Source of the DNA: JAVVEG01 sp032251455 | GTDB lineage: Bacteria > Pseudomonadota > Gammaproteobacteria > Pseudomonadales > Pseudohongiellaceae | Direction: 5' to 3' | DNA length: 64,000 bases | Assembly (NCBI GenBank): GCA_032251455.1 | Contig: JAVVEG010000003.1 | Span: forward strand, 1 to 64,000 | In this document: in pieces, positions 49,879 to 58,254 of the stretch | How positions within the stretch are numbered: the first letter of the stretch is position 1 | How the letters are laid out: each line of letters starts with the position of its first letter | Translations under genes and position numbers: made by a program | Notes under the pieces: generated by a model | What the model saw: the letters and a program-made list of their open reading frames with translations, nothing else | Databases searched by the model: none | Told to the model about the DNA's origin: nothing

Positions 49879-50215
49879 GATTGAGATCCTGTAATTAGCG
49901 TACTGTTGATAGCGGAAGCGCACAGTTCCTGAGAATGTGTCAATTCCAGTTTAGCGTAAGAATTCGAGTATAAAATATGATCACAGGACGAGGACTAACG
50001 GCGGTTCTTCGAAGTGCACACATAAATATAGCCGGTATTCAGGCTGGGGCACAGTATACGGGCTTGAGCGGACAAGTCAAATCATTTCAACTGCCCACAG
50101 ACATTTACTATCCTATGCCTGATGGCTTGGATTGCAAGCCATGGAAAATGCTGGCAAAGTGTTGGCAAAGATTCCACGCAGGATGGTTTTCCCGAATCGG
50201 GATGATGGAGAATTT

Positions 50216-50659
50216 ATGCAGGCACGAAAACTGACAGAGACATTCTCTGTCGCTGAACAGATCAGCGTTGATGACATCGCAGATATTGCTGCGCAGGGTT
50301 TTAAGTCGATCCTGTGCAATCGCCCGGACCATGAAGCTGCCGACCAACCTGACTATGATCAGATCCGTCAGGCGGCCCAGCAGCATGGTCTGCAGATCCG
50401 TCAGGTTCCTATCGTTTCCGGACAGGTCAGTCTGAATGATATCGACGATTTTGCCACGGCGCAGAGCGAATTGCCCGAGCCGGTGCTGGCCTACTGCCGC
50501 ACGGGAACCAGATCCAGCCAGCTCTGGGCTCTGGCGACTGCCAGCCGTGGTGAAAAAGGCATTGATGAGATTCTGGCCACTGCAGCGCAGGCCGGGTATG
50601 ACCTCAGTGGCATGTCGGCGCTATTGACCTCCCTGAGGTCAGCAGGCTCAACAAGCTGA
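50216..50659 (+). CDS. TIGR01244-type sulfur transferase/phosphatase-fold protein (DUF442)
   Basis: 147 residues from the ATG at 50216 with GGAG five bases upstream. Protein tyrosine phosphatase-like fold: SVAEQISVDDIADIAAQGFKSILCNRPD at the N-terminus and the Cx5R loop Cys94-RTGTR-Ser (Arg100). The family, often fused to persulfide dioxygenase domains, is linked to sulfur metabolism, but the exact reaction is uncertain. It stands alone here, 15 kb away from the persulfide dioxygenase gene. Confidence 0.85.
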   Translation: MQARKLTETFSVAEQISVDDIADIAAQGFKSILCNRPDHEAADQPDYDQIRQAAQQHGLQIRQVPIVSGQVSLNDIDDFATAQSELPEPVLAYCRTGTRSSQLWALATASRGEKGIDEILATAAQAGYDLSGMSALLTSLRSAGSTS

Positions 50660-50714
50660 CTGGGTTGAACCCATGTCGCTACTTCCCTGCGTAGGGACTT
50701 TCAGCTCCCACCCC

Positions 50715-51893
50715 TCACCTCTCGACAGTCAGGGCAACACCCTGACCGCCACCAATGCAGAGGGTTGCCAGGCCTTTATGTACATCGCGACGAATCATTT
50801 CATGAATCAGACTCACCAGTATCCGGCAGCCTGAGGCGCCAATCGGATGTCCCAGGGCAATGGCTCCTCCATTGACATTGACCCGGTCACTATTCCATTG
50901 CAGTTCCCTGCTCACTGCCAGCGCCTGCGCGGCAAAAGCTTCATTGGCTTCAATCAGATCGAGATCGTCCAGCTGCCAGGCTGATTTTTCAAGGCAGCGG
51001 CGAGTGGCACTGACCGGGCCGATACCCATGATGGCAGGGTCTACCCCGGCACTGGCCCAGGCCTTGAGTCTGGCCAGTGGTCGCAGGCCCAGGGCCTTGG
51101 CTTTGTCGGCACTGCACAGCAATACCGCGGCAGCACCGTCATTGAGACCCGAGGCGTTGCCGGCAGTCACGCTGCCATCGGTCTTGAACACAGCCGGCAG
51201 GCGCGCCAGGGTCTGTACCGTGGTTCCCGGTCGTGGACCCTGATCTCTGGCCACGATGACAGGTGTGCCCTTGCGTTGTGGAATCGCCATGGGAATGATT
51301 TCCTGCTCAAAACGACCCGCAGCCATAGCTGCTTCTGCCTTCTGTTGCGAGGCAGCGGCAAACTCATCCTGTTCTTCACGCGAGATGGCATAACGGGTGG
51401 CCAGGTTTTCGGCGGTGACGCCCATGTGATAATGGTTGAAAGCATCCCACAGCCCGTCATGCAACATGGTATCAAGGGCCTGCCAGTGGCCCATTTTCTG
51501 GCCGCTGCGGGAACCCGGGAGGATATGAGCAGATTGGCTCATCGACTCCATGCCACCGGCAATCATCATGTCCGCATCGCCAACCAGGATTGCCTGGGCA
51601 GCCAGGTGGACTGCTTTGAGGCCTGAACCGCAGACCTTGTTGATGGTCATTGCGGGAACCTCCTGGGCAAGCCCGGCATGGATGCTGGCCTGACGAGCGG
51701 TATTCTGTCCGCAGCCTGCAGTCAACACATGGCCCATGATGACCTCATCCACTTCGCTGCCATTGATGCCTGTGTCGGCGAGCAAGGCCCGTATGACCTG
51801 GCTGCCCATGTCCACTGCGCTGAGGGCTGCAAGCTCGCCCTGAAAACTGCCAATGGGGCTGCGCCTTGCGGCGACTATATAAATTTCCTGCAT
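50715..51893 (-). CDS. Acetyl-CoA acetyltransferase (thiolase)
   Basis: 392 residues, the length of biosynthetic thiolases. Catalytic Cys88 (NKVCGSG), His349 (GGAIALGHPIG) and Cys379 (CIGGGQG) are present. It condenses two acetyl-CoA to acetoacetyl-CoA or the reverse. PhaA or AtoB role cannot be separated from sequence alone. 17 bases downstream of acs on the same strand, so the two acetyl-CoA genes may be co-transcribed. Confidence 0.94.
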   Translation of the reverse strand: MQEIYIVAARRSPIGSFQGELAALSAVDMGSQVIRALLADTGINGSEVDEVIMGHVLTAGCGQNTARQASIHAGLAQEVPAMTINKVCGSGLKAVHLAAQAILVGDADMMIAGGMESMSQSAHILPGSRSGQKMGHWQALDTMLHDGLWDAFNHYHMGVTAENLATRYAISREEQDEFAAASQQKAEAAMAAGRFEQEIIPMAIPQRKGTPVIVARDQGPRPGTTVQTLARLPAVFKTDGSVTAGNASGLNDGAAAVLLCSADKAKALGLRPLARLKAWASAGVDPAIMGIGPVSATRRCLEKSAWQLDDLDLIEANEAFAAQALAVSRELQWNSDRVNVNGGAIALGHPIGASGCRILVSLIHEMIRRDVHKGLATLCIGGGQGVALTVER

Positions 51894-51910
51894 CAGTTCA
51901 TCCTGTAGTA

Positions 51911-53848
51911 TCAGCGGTTGAGTCTGTTGTTGATGAGTTGCTCGACAACGCCCGGATCAGCCAGTGTGCTGGTATCGCCCATGTTATCGAGTTCATTGGC
52001 CGCAATCTTGCGCAAGATCCGGCGCATGATCTTGCCCGAGCGGGTTTTGGGTAAGCCAGGTGCAAACTGGATCAGCTCCGGGCGGGCGAAGGCACCGATT
52101 TCCTTTGCCACAAAATGAAGCAATTCTTTTTTCAGGGCTTCACTTTCAGTTTCACTGGCCATCAGGCTGACATAGGCATAAATACCCTGGCCCTTGATGT
52201 CATGCGGATAACCCACAACTGCCGCCTCTGCCACGGCAGGGTGGAGAACCAGAGCACTTTCGATTTCAGCGGTGCCCAGCCGGTGTCCGGAAACATTGAT
52301 GACATCATCGACCCGGCCGGTCACCCAGTAATACCCATCTTCATCACGCCGGGCGCTGTCTCCGGTGAAATAATAGCCCGGGTAGGCTGTGAAGTAGGTG
52401 TCAAGGCAGCGTTGATGATCACCGAATACCGTACGGATCTGGCTTGGCCAGCTTTGGCAGAGGACAAGATTGCCCGTAGCAGCTCCTGTCAGCTCCTGTC
52501 CTTCGCCGTCGAGCAGGGCGGGTTTGACACCGAAAAAAGGCAGGGTGGCGGAACCGGGTTTGAGCGCGGTCGCCCCGGGCAGTGGCGAGATCATGATGCC
52601 ACCGGTTTCTGTCTGCCACCAGGTATCGACAATGGGGCAGCGGCTTTCACCGACCACCTCGTAATACCATTGCCAGGCTTCCGGATTGATGGGTTCGCCG
52701 ACAGAGCCCAACAGCCTCAATGAAGTCCGTGAGCTGGCCTTGACCGGGGCATCACCCGCCGCCATGATCGCCCTGATTGCCGTCGGGGCCGTGTAGAATA
52801 TATTGACCTGGTGCTTGTCGATGACCTGCCAGAAGCGACCTGTATCCGGATAGCTCGGTACCCCCTCAAACACCAGGGTGGTGGCCCCGTTGGCCAGCGG
52901 TCCATAGACTATATAAGTGTGTCCTGTCACCCAGCCCACATCGGCTGTGCACCAGTAGACTTCCCCTTCACGGTAGTCAAAAACGTAACGATGGGTCATG
53001 GCCGCGCCAAGCAGATAGCCGGCTGTGGTATGCAATACGCCTTTTGGTTTGCCGGTGGAGCCAGAGGTGTAGAGAATAAACAAGGGGTCTTCGGCATCCA
53101 TGGGTTCGGGCGGGCATTGTGCAGGTACCGTGGCAATCAACTCCTGCAGCCAGCAATCACGGGGTTCCTGCCAGGCAACGGCATTGCCGGTATGCCGGCT
53201 TACCAGCACGGTATGGACTTCAGGGCAATGCACAAGTGCTGCATCAACATTTGCCTTCAATGGAATGAGCCTGCCGCCACGGACCCCCTCATCGGCGGTA
53301 AGCACCACGCGACAGTCCGCATCCAGAATGCGATCCTTGAGTGCGTCGGGAGAGAAGCCGCCAAAGACTACCGAATGCACAGCGCCTATGCGGGCGCAGG
53401 CCAGCATGGCGTAAACCGCTTCAGGAACCATCGGCATGTAGATGCAGACTCTATCCCCTTTGGCGACACCCCGGTCTTTGAGTACATTGGCCAACCGGCA
53501 CACTTGCTCGTGCAGCAGCTGATAACTGATGTGCAATGAGTCCGATGGATCGTCTGCTTCCCAGATGATGGCAGTCTGCTGTGCCCGCTGAGGCAGATGA
53601 CGGTCTACGCAGTTGTAGCAGGCATTGAGTCTTCCACCCAGGAACCATTTACTTTCGGCCTTGCTGAAATCGCCGTCCTGCACTTTCTGCCAGGGCTGCA
53701 TCCAGTCGAGAAACTGCTCAGCCTGCCCGGCCCAAAAGGTGTCGGGGGATTCCAGGGATTGACGGTACATTTGCTGGTATCGGGCTGAGTTGATCAAACA
53801 GCTGCTGCTAAGGGTTTCGGGGACGGGGTAGATCTTGTGCTCAGACAT
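51911..53848 (-). CDS. acs: Acetyl-CoA synthetase
   Basis: 645 residues. ANL superfamily motifs: YTSGSTGKPKGVLHT (P-loop), WWQTETGG, YFTGDSARRDEDGYYWVTGRVDDVINVSGHRLGT, and the acetylated lysine Lys606 in RSGKIMRR. It activates acetate to acetyl-CoA through acetyl-AMP in the cytoplasm. AGGAG lies upstream of the ATG. Acetate use is a known target of the CbrAB/Crc type of carbon control in Pseudomonas, and cbrAB lies about 5 kb away. Confidence 0.97.
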   Translation of the reverse strand: MSEHKIYPVPETLSSSCLINSARYQQMYRQSLESPDTFWAGQAEQFLDWMQPWQKVQDGDFSKAESKWFLGGRLNACYNCVDRHLPQRAQQTAIIWEADDPSDSLHISYQLLHEQVCRLANVLKDRGVAKGDRVCIYMPMVPEAVYAMLACARIGAVHSVVFGGFSPDALKDRILDADCRVVLTADEGVRGGRLIPLKANVDAALVHCPEVHTVLVSRHTGNAVAWQEPRDCWLQELIATVPAQCPPEPMDAEDPLFILYTSGSTGKPKGVLHTTAGYLLGAAMTHRYVFDYREGEVYWCTADVGWVTGHTYIVYGPLANGATTLVFEGVPSYPDTGRFWQVIDKHQVNIFYTAPTAIRAIMAAGDAPVKASSRTSLRLLGSVGEPINPEAWQWYYEVVGESRCPIVDTWWQTETGGIMISPLPGATALKPGSATLPFFGVKPALLDGEGQELTGAATGNLVLCQSWPSQIRTVFGDHQRCLDTYFTAYPGYYFTGDSARRDEDGYYWVTGRVDDVINVSGHRLGTAEIESALVLHPAVAEAAVVGYPHDIKGQGIYAYVSLMASETESEALKKELLHFVAKEIGAFARPELIQFAPGLPKTRSGKIMRRILRKIAANELDNMGDTSTLADPGVVEQLINNRLNR

Positions 53849-53874
53849 CAGAAGACTCCTGTAGCTTGTCCAGT

Positions 53875-54720
53875 TCAGGTGTTAAGGCTTACCCGGATAT
53901 TGTCGATCAGGCGGGTTCTGCCCAGGTAGACGGCCGCCAGGATGACCAGGTCCCGGTCTTCGGCGGTGGCAGGTTCGAGTGTTTGGGCATGACAGACAGT
54001 GAAATAGTCCGGTCGCAATCCATTCTCCACCAACCTGGCCTGGGCCTGGTTTTCTATGGTCGCAATGTCCTGGCCATTTTTGAGTGCAGCAGCGGCCTGG
54101 AGCAGTTCCCGATAAAGCCCTGCGGCGGTCTCTCGCTGAGCGGGATCAAGATACCCGTTGCGGGAGCTCATGGCCAGGCCGCTGGCCTCGCGGCAGGTTT
54201 CCACGCCTACCAGTTCAATCGGATAGCACAGATCGCTGATCAGCTTATTGATGAGCATGAATTGCTGATAGTCCTTGAGCCCGAAGACAGCCTTGTCAGG
54301 CCTTGTCATATTGAACAGTTTGCTGACGATGGTAGTTACTCCATCAAAATGTCCAGGTCTACTGATGCCGCAATGGCGGGAGGAAAGGCCAGGGACATGA
54401 ACCACAGTCTGGGCAGTAAGCCCTTCCGGGTAAATATCGGCCGTGCCGGGAGCAAACAGGTGATCACATCCGCTGACGCGCAACTTCTCGATATCACTGT
54501 CCATGGTTCTGGGGTAGGCATCGATATCCTCATGGCTGCCGAACTGCATGGGATTGACAAAAATGCTGACAATGACCGCATCACCCTGCCGGCGAGCTTC
54601 TTCCACCAGAGACAGATGTCCCGAATGAAGATTGCCCATGGTGGGAACGAGTACCCGGGTACTCTGCGGCAATTGGTTCAGGGCTTGTAGTAAGCCTTTG
54701 CTGTGATAATGAATTTGCAT
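53875..54720 (-). CDS. panC: Pantothenate synthetase
   Basis: 281 residues from the ATG at 54720. The HxGH nucleotidyl transferase motif is MGNLHSGHLSL, followed by VSIFVNPMQF and FGLKDYQQFMLI. It joins pantoate and beta-alanine with ATP. The start shares one base with the panB stop (TGATG), so translation is coupled. Confidence 0.96.
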   Translation of the reverse strand: MQIHYHSKGLLQALNQLPQSTRVLVPTMGNLHSGHLSLVEEARRQGDAVIVSIFVNPMQFGSHEDIDAYPRTMDSDIEKLRVSGCDHLFAPGTADIYPEGLTAQTVVHVPGLSSRHCGISRPGHFDGVTTIVSKLFNMTRPDKAVFGLKDYQQFMLINKLISDLCYPIELVGVETCREASGLAMSSRNGYLDPAQRETAAGLYRELLQAAAALKNGQDIATIENQAQARLVENGLRPDYFTVCHAQTLEPATAEDRDLVILAAVYLGRTRLIDNIRVSLNT

Positions 54721-55529
54721 CAGCTGAAGCAGTGTTCGGGTCCCGGGAAGGTCTGATCCTTGACGGCAGCGACATAGGCTTTCAGGGCGCTGCGAATATC
54801 TCCGGTTTCGGCCAGGAAATTCTTGACGAAACGGGGTGTGATTGGAGAAATGCCAAGCAGGTCGTGCAGGACCATTATCTGGCCTGTGGTATCCGGCCCG
54901 GCTCCGATGCCGATGACTGGAATGTCGAGGCTGTCGGTAATGGTCCTGGCCAGCTCGCGGGGAACGCATTCCAGCAATAACATGCTGGCCCCGGAATCCT
55001 GCAGCATTCTGGCTTCGTTGATCATGGACTCTGCCTGTGCCGGGTCTCGTCCCTGGACATGATAACCACCGATTCTGTTGATCGATTGAGGGGTAAGCCC
55101 CATGTGAGCACAGACCGGAATGCCGCGCTCGGCCAGTAATCGGGTCGTGTTGCTGATCCAGGCTCCCCCTTCCAGTTTGACCATCTGGGCTCCGGCGCGC
55201 ATCAGTGTGGCTGCGTTTTCCAGGGTCTGAACCTCCGAGGCATAGCTCATGAAAGGCATGTCACCAATCAGCAGGGCGTGTCGGCAACCGCGTCTGACAC
55301 AGGCAATATGATAGACCATGTCGGCCATGGTGACCGGCAGCGTGCTGTCATGCCCCTGCAAAACCATGCCCAGTGAATCGCCAACCAGAATAACCTCAAC
55401 CCCGGCCTCTTCCAGCAAACCACTGAAACAGGCATCATACGCGGTGAGGCAGGCAAACTTTTCACCACTGTGCTTCATCTTGATGAGCGTGCTCAGGGTA
55501 ATATTCTTGGTTCGGGATTGTGAGCTCAT
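54720..55529 (-). CDS. panB: 3-methyl-2-oxobutanoate hydroxymethyltransferase
   Basis: 269 residues with the barrel motifs CLTAYDACFSGLLEEAGVEVILVGDSLGMV, the Mg-binding residues in that region, and CAHMGLTPQS. It makes ketopantoate, the first committed step of pantothenate synthesis. It follows the deoxynucleoside kinase by 11 bases and precedes panC with a one-base overlap. Confidence 0.96.
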   Translation of the reverse strand: MSSQSRTKNITLSTLIKMKHSGEKFACLTAYDACFSGLLEEAGVEVILVGDSLGMVLQGHDSTLPVTMADMVYHIACVRRGCRHALLIGDMPFMSYASEVQTLENAATLMRAGAQMVKLEGGAWISNTTRLLAERGIPVCAHMGLTPQSINRIGGYHVQGRDPAQAESMINEARMLQDSGASMLLLECVPRELARTITDSLDIPVIGIGAGPDTTGQIMVLHDLLGISPITPRFVKNFLAETGDIRSALKAYVAAVKDQTFPGPEHCFS

Positions 55530-55540
55530 GCGTTCCCCAT

Positions 55541-56212
55541 TCAGAGTAAGCCAGGTTTTGGGTTGAAATAATTGGTTCCGCGTGGCTTTGACAAAATATG
55601 CTCCAGCAGTTGTCGGTAATCGCTCTCATTGCCAACCAGGTCGATCTCGGCACTGTTGACGATCAACAGGGGAGAGCGGTCATAGTAGTGAAAGAATTCG
55701 GTATAGGCCTGGTTCAGTCTGTCCAGATAGCTTCTTTCAATCAGTTGCTCTGCAGCAAGACCTCGTTTATGAATCCGATTCAGCAACACGGGTGTGGGCG
55801 CCTGCAAGTATATCACCAGATCAGGCGTGGGAGCGTCAATGGTCATATGCTGGTAAACCTGTTGGTACAGGGCAAATTCATCCTTGTCCAGATTCTGCCG
55901 GGCAAACAGCAAATCCTTGTCGATCAGGAAATCGGCGATCTGTACCGGTGCAAACAGATCGGACTGGCGGATATCCTGAATCTGCTGGCTGCGCTGGAAC
56001 AAAAAGAAAAGCTGGGTAGCCAGGGCGTGTTGCCGGGGGTTGTGATAAAAACGCTCGAGAAAGGGATTTTCCTCGGGTTTCTCCAGCAGCATAGCGTAAT
56101 TGAATGTCTCAGCCAGGCGTTTTGCCAGGCTGGTCTTGCCTACGCCAATGGGTCCTTCCACAGCAATGAAACGTGGTGCCGTGGCAGCCTCGGGTCTCAA
56201 CTCCGCTGTCAT
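55541..56212 (-). CDS. Deoxynucleoside kinase family protein
   Basis: 223 residues from the ATG at 56212. P-loop GPIGVGKTS (residues 20-28), then FLERFY, DFLIDKDLLFARQNL and the lid ERSYLDRLNQAY. This matches the dNK family (deoxyadenosine/deoxyguanosine kinases), which phosphorylate deoxynucleosides. The start overlaps the pcnB stop by four bases (ATGA). In Pseudomonas-type operons the gene after pcnB is folK; here none is seen and this kinase takes the place. Confidence 0.88.
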   Translation of the reverse strand: MTAELRPEAATAPRFIAVEGPIGVGKTSLAKRLAETFNYAMLLEKPEENPFLERFYHNPRQHALATQLFFLFQRSQQIQDIRQSDLFAPVQIADFLIDKDLLFARQNLDKDEFALYQQVYQHMTIDAPTPDLVIYLQAPTPVLLNRIHKRGLAAEQLIERSYLDRLNQAYTEFFHYYDRSPLLIVNSAEIDLVGNESDYRQLLEHILSKPRGTNYFNPKPGLL

Positions 56213-57708
56213 TCCTTTTTTTCCTGACGTTTGCGACGACGTTTTCGTGGTTTGGCCGATGACCGTGTTCCCAATTCCTGCAGCATCTGTTGCTGCTGTT
56301 CCGGGTTTGCCAGCTGCAGGCGGGTCCACCAGCTGCCTGCCCCGTGCAGCTCCTCGCCGGCCTCCTCACGCAGTAACAGGAAATCATAGGCAGCCCGGAA
56401 ACGTGGATGGGCCATACAGCTCTCGGCGCTGCGAGCATTTCTGGGTCGCAGCTTAAGCTGGAGTTCCCAGATTTCCCGCATTGCTGCGGTAAACCGTTTC
56501 GGAATAGCCGTATGGTTCAATTGGGCCATTATCACTTTGTTGGCGGCCTCTTGCAAAGCAGGTATGGTGGCCGGTTTATCACCGCTCAGTCTGGCCAGCT
56601 CGGCTTGAAGCGGGGGCCAGAGCAGGGCGGCATAGAGAAATGCCGGAGTGACCGACTTGCCTTCAGCCAGCCGTGTGTCAGTGTTTTCCAGGGCCAACTG
56701 CAACAGTCGGCTGGCAGGTGCAGCCGGGTCTCTGGTGTGTTCCAGTGTCTGTGGAAACAAATAGGAAGCAACCTTGTACTGACGCAGCAGAGCAAAGGTG
56801 CTGACTGCCTTGCCACCCACAAAAAGCTTGATGGTTTCATCAAACAGACGGGCGGGAGAAATCGATTCAAGCAGGTAAGCCAACTGGTCAATCTGAAGCC
56901 TGGTATTTTGCTCAATGTTGAAATCAAGTTTGGCGGAGAAGCGGATGGCCCGCAACAGGCGTACGGGATCTTCGCGAAAGCGGATGGCCGGATCCCCGAT
57001 CATGCGGATCAAACCGTTTTCAAGATCTTCCAGGCCGGAAGTGAAATCAATGACAAGGAAACGGTTGGTGGTGTAGTACAGGGCATTGATGGTGAAATCG
57101 CGACGCAGGGCATCCTCGTTAATCGAGCCGTAAACATTGTCGCGCAGGATCATGCCGGAGTTGGAGTGTGCTGAATCCAGGCCTTTTATGCCGTGCCGGT
57201 CTCCGGCGGCATCATCAAATTCATTCTCGGCATTGTGATGGGCACGAAAGGTGGTCACTTCAATGATTTCACGCCCGAAGGTCAAGTGGACAATTTTGAA
57301 ACGGCGACCAATGATACGGGCATTGCGAAACAGTTGCCGTACTTCTTCGGGGGTGGCGTTGGTGGAAATATCAAAATCCTTCGGTGTGCTTTTCAAGAGC
57401 AAATCCCGCACTCCGCCGCCGACCAGAAAAGCCTGGAAGCCTGCATCATTGAGACGGTAGAGCGCTTTCAACGCATTCGGGGATATCTGCTTGCGGGATA
57501 TGCAATGCTCTTCTCGGGGAACGATTCTGGCTGTAGAAAGATCCAGCTCCTCAAGCCTCTCCGGGAGATTGCCTGGTATGGCCTCAGTTGCCGCTGCGGA
57601 TTTTTTTGTTCTCTGTGAGCGGGGTACAGTGCTTGGGTTTGTCTCAGGCTCGCCGATATGGCTGGCTTCAACACCTCCAAAAAGTACTCGTTTGAGCTTT
57701 TTCAACAT
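56209..57708 (-). CDS. pcnB: Poly(A) polymerase I
   Basis: 499 residues from the ATG at 57708; an in-frame TTG nine bases upstream is possible. Nucleotidyltransferase core: FLVGGGVRDLLLKSTPKDFDISTNATPEEV, with the Gly-rich and DxD motifs, RRDFTINALYY and GLEDLENGLIRMIGDPAIRFREDPVRLLRAIRFSAKL. The C-terminal tail is basic (PRKRRRKRQEKK), as in RNA-binding bacterial PcnB. It adds 3' poly(A) tails that start RNA decay. It lies downstream of the predicted CrcZ-like RNA and cbrB. Confidence 0.96.
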   Translation of the reverse strand: MLKKLKRVLFGGVEASHIGEPETNPSTVPRSQRTKKSAAATEAIPGNLPERLEELDLSTARIVPREEHCISRKQISPNALKALYRLNDAGFQAFLVGGGVRDLLLKSTPKDFDISTNATPEEVRQLFRNARIIGRRFKIVHLTFGREIIEVTTFRAHHNAENEFDDAAGDRHGIKGLDSAHSNSGMILRDNVYGSINEDALRRDFTINALYYTTNRFLVIDFTSGLEDLENGLIRMIGDPAIRFREDPVRLLRAIRFSAKLDFNIEQNTRLQIDQLAYLLESISPARLFDETIKLFVGGKAVSTFALLRQYKVASYLFPQTLEHTRDPAAPASRLLQLALENTDTRLAEGKSVTPAFLYAALLWPPLQAELARLSGDKPATIPALQEAANKVIMAQLNHTAIPKRFTAAMREIWELQLKLRPRNARSAESCMAHPRFRAAYDFLLLREEAGEELHGAGSWWTRLQLANPEQQQQMLQELGTRSSAKPRKRRRKRQEKKE

Positions 57709-57859
57709 CTGAATCAAATTATCCGCATTATCCGCAGGTTCTCAATTTCGGCTGGAAACCGATCCATTGCCCATGCGCAACTGCAGACGATTGACCGACT
57801 TGGCATGACGTAGCAGATAATACACTGAAGAATGGGAAATTAGCAGGAGGAAATGCATT

Positions 57860-57879
57860 GGGGGGTTATTGAACCCCCC
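57860..57879. repeat. GC-rich perfect hairpin between cbrB and pcnB
   Basis: GGGGGGTT (57860-57867), loop ATTG, AACCCCCC (57872-57879): an eight-base perfect stem with a four-base loop. It could be the 3' end of the predicted small RNA or a barrier or structure in the pcnB leader. No T-run on either strand makes it a weak intrinsic terminator. Confidence 0.7.
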
Positions 57880-58106
57880 CGCAAGGAAGGTAAGTGTAGT
57901 TTTATTATTGTTATTCTTATATCAGGCACCAAGCTAAGCACCATAAGTCATTTGACAAGACAGTCATGCCAATCGGGTAAGAAAACCTTACCAAGAATTC
58001 GTAATTGACATGCTTTCTGTATTTTTTTTATTGCTGCACCAAACCAGGTAATGCAATTTTTATTGTTATGTCACGTTATTGTTATTATTTATTATTATTT
58101 TTCGTT
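57860..58106 (-). ncRNA. Predicted CrcZ-like small RNA (Hfq/Crc decoy)
   Basis: No gene is coded in the 537 bases between cbrB and pcnB (57718-58254), the place of crcZ in Pseudomonas. On the minus strand, about 12 bases after a sigma-54 type promoter, the RNA would start near 58106. It would contain overlapping AAYAAYAA motifs in three places: 58099-58076 (five copies), 58067-58060 (one) and 57915-57902 (three). These A-rich motifs are the CA motifs that bind Hfq with Crc. A GC-rich hairpin GGGGGGTT/AACCCCCC (57860-57879) may close it, but no U-run follows, so the 3' end is uncertain. Confidence 0.7.
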
Positions 58107-58115
58107 GATAAGCAT

Positions 58116-58131
58116 TGCACTAACCATGCCA
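58116..58131 (-). promoter_or_regulatory. Sigma-54 type promoter (-24/-12) before the predicted small RNA
   Basis: The minus strand reads TGGCATGGTTAGTGCA, which has the invariant GG-N10-GC and differs from TGGCAYR-N4-TTGCW by one base (GTGC for TTGC). It lies between the paired TGTTAC/GTAACA sites and the A-rich RNA. Sigma-54 promoters need an NtrC-type activator, and cbrB, which encodes one, is the next gene upstream. Confidence 0.75.
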
Positions 58132-58204
58132 TATATTTAAATTCAAATAAAAACAATAAGATATAAAAAATATCGCGAAACAAAGGTGGCTGGATTATGT
58201 GCAG

Positions 58205-58251
58205 TGTTACTAAAAAGCCCTAAAAAAATGTGTAGATGGGTATCGGTAACA
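58205..58251. promoter_or_regulatory. Paired TGTTAC / GTAACA half-sites, candidate CbrB enhancer
   Basis: TGTTAC (58205-58210) and GTAACA (58246-58251) are inverted and 35 bases apart, about 75-120 bases upstream of the -24 box on the minus strand. From memory, CbrB of Pseudomonas recognises TGTTAC/GTAACA pairs at crcZ and related promoters, though usually with shorter spacing. The second half-site ends four bases after the cbrB stop. Confidence 0.6.
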
Positions 58252-58254
58252 GAT

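Noticed and set aside
49977..50234. An 85-codon ORF on the plus strand before the TIGR01244-type gene
   Set aside because: It overlaps the start of a well-supported gene in another frame, has no good ribosome binding site and no recognisable domain.
57853..58008. A 51-codon ORF on the plus strand with AGGAGG just upstream (57845-57850), opposite the predicted small RNA
   Set aside because: Only two bases separate AGGAGG from the ATG, which is too close. The frame runs through the GC hairpin and an AT-rich tract, and the product looks like no protein I know.
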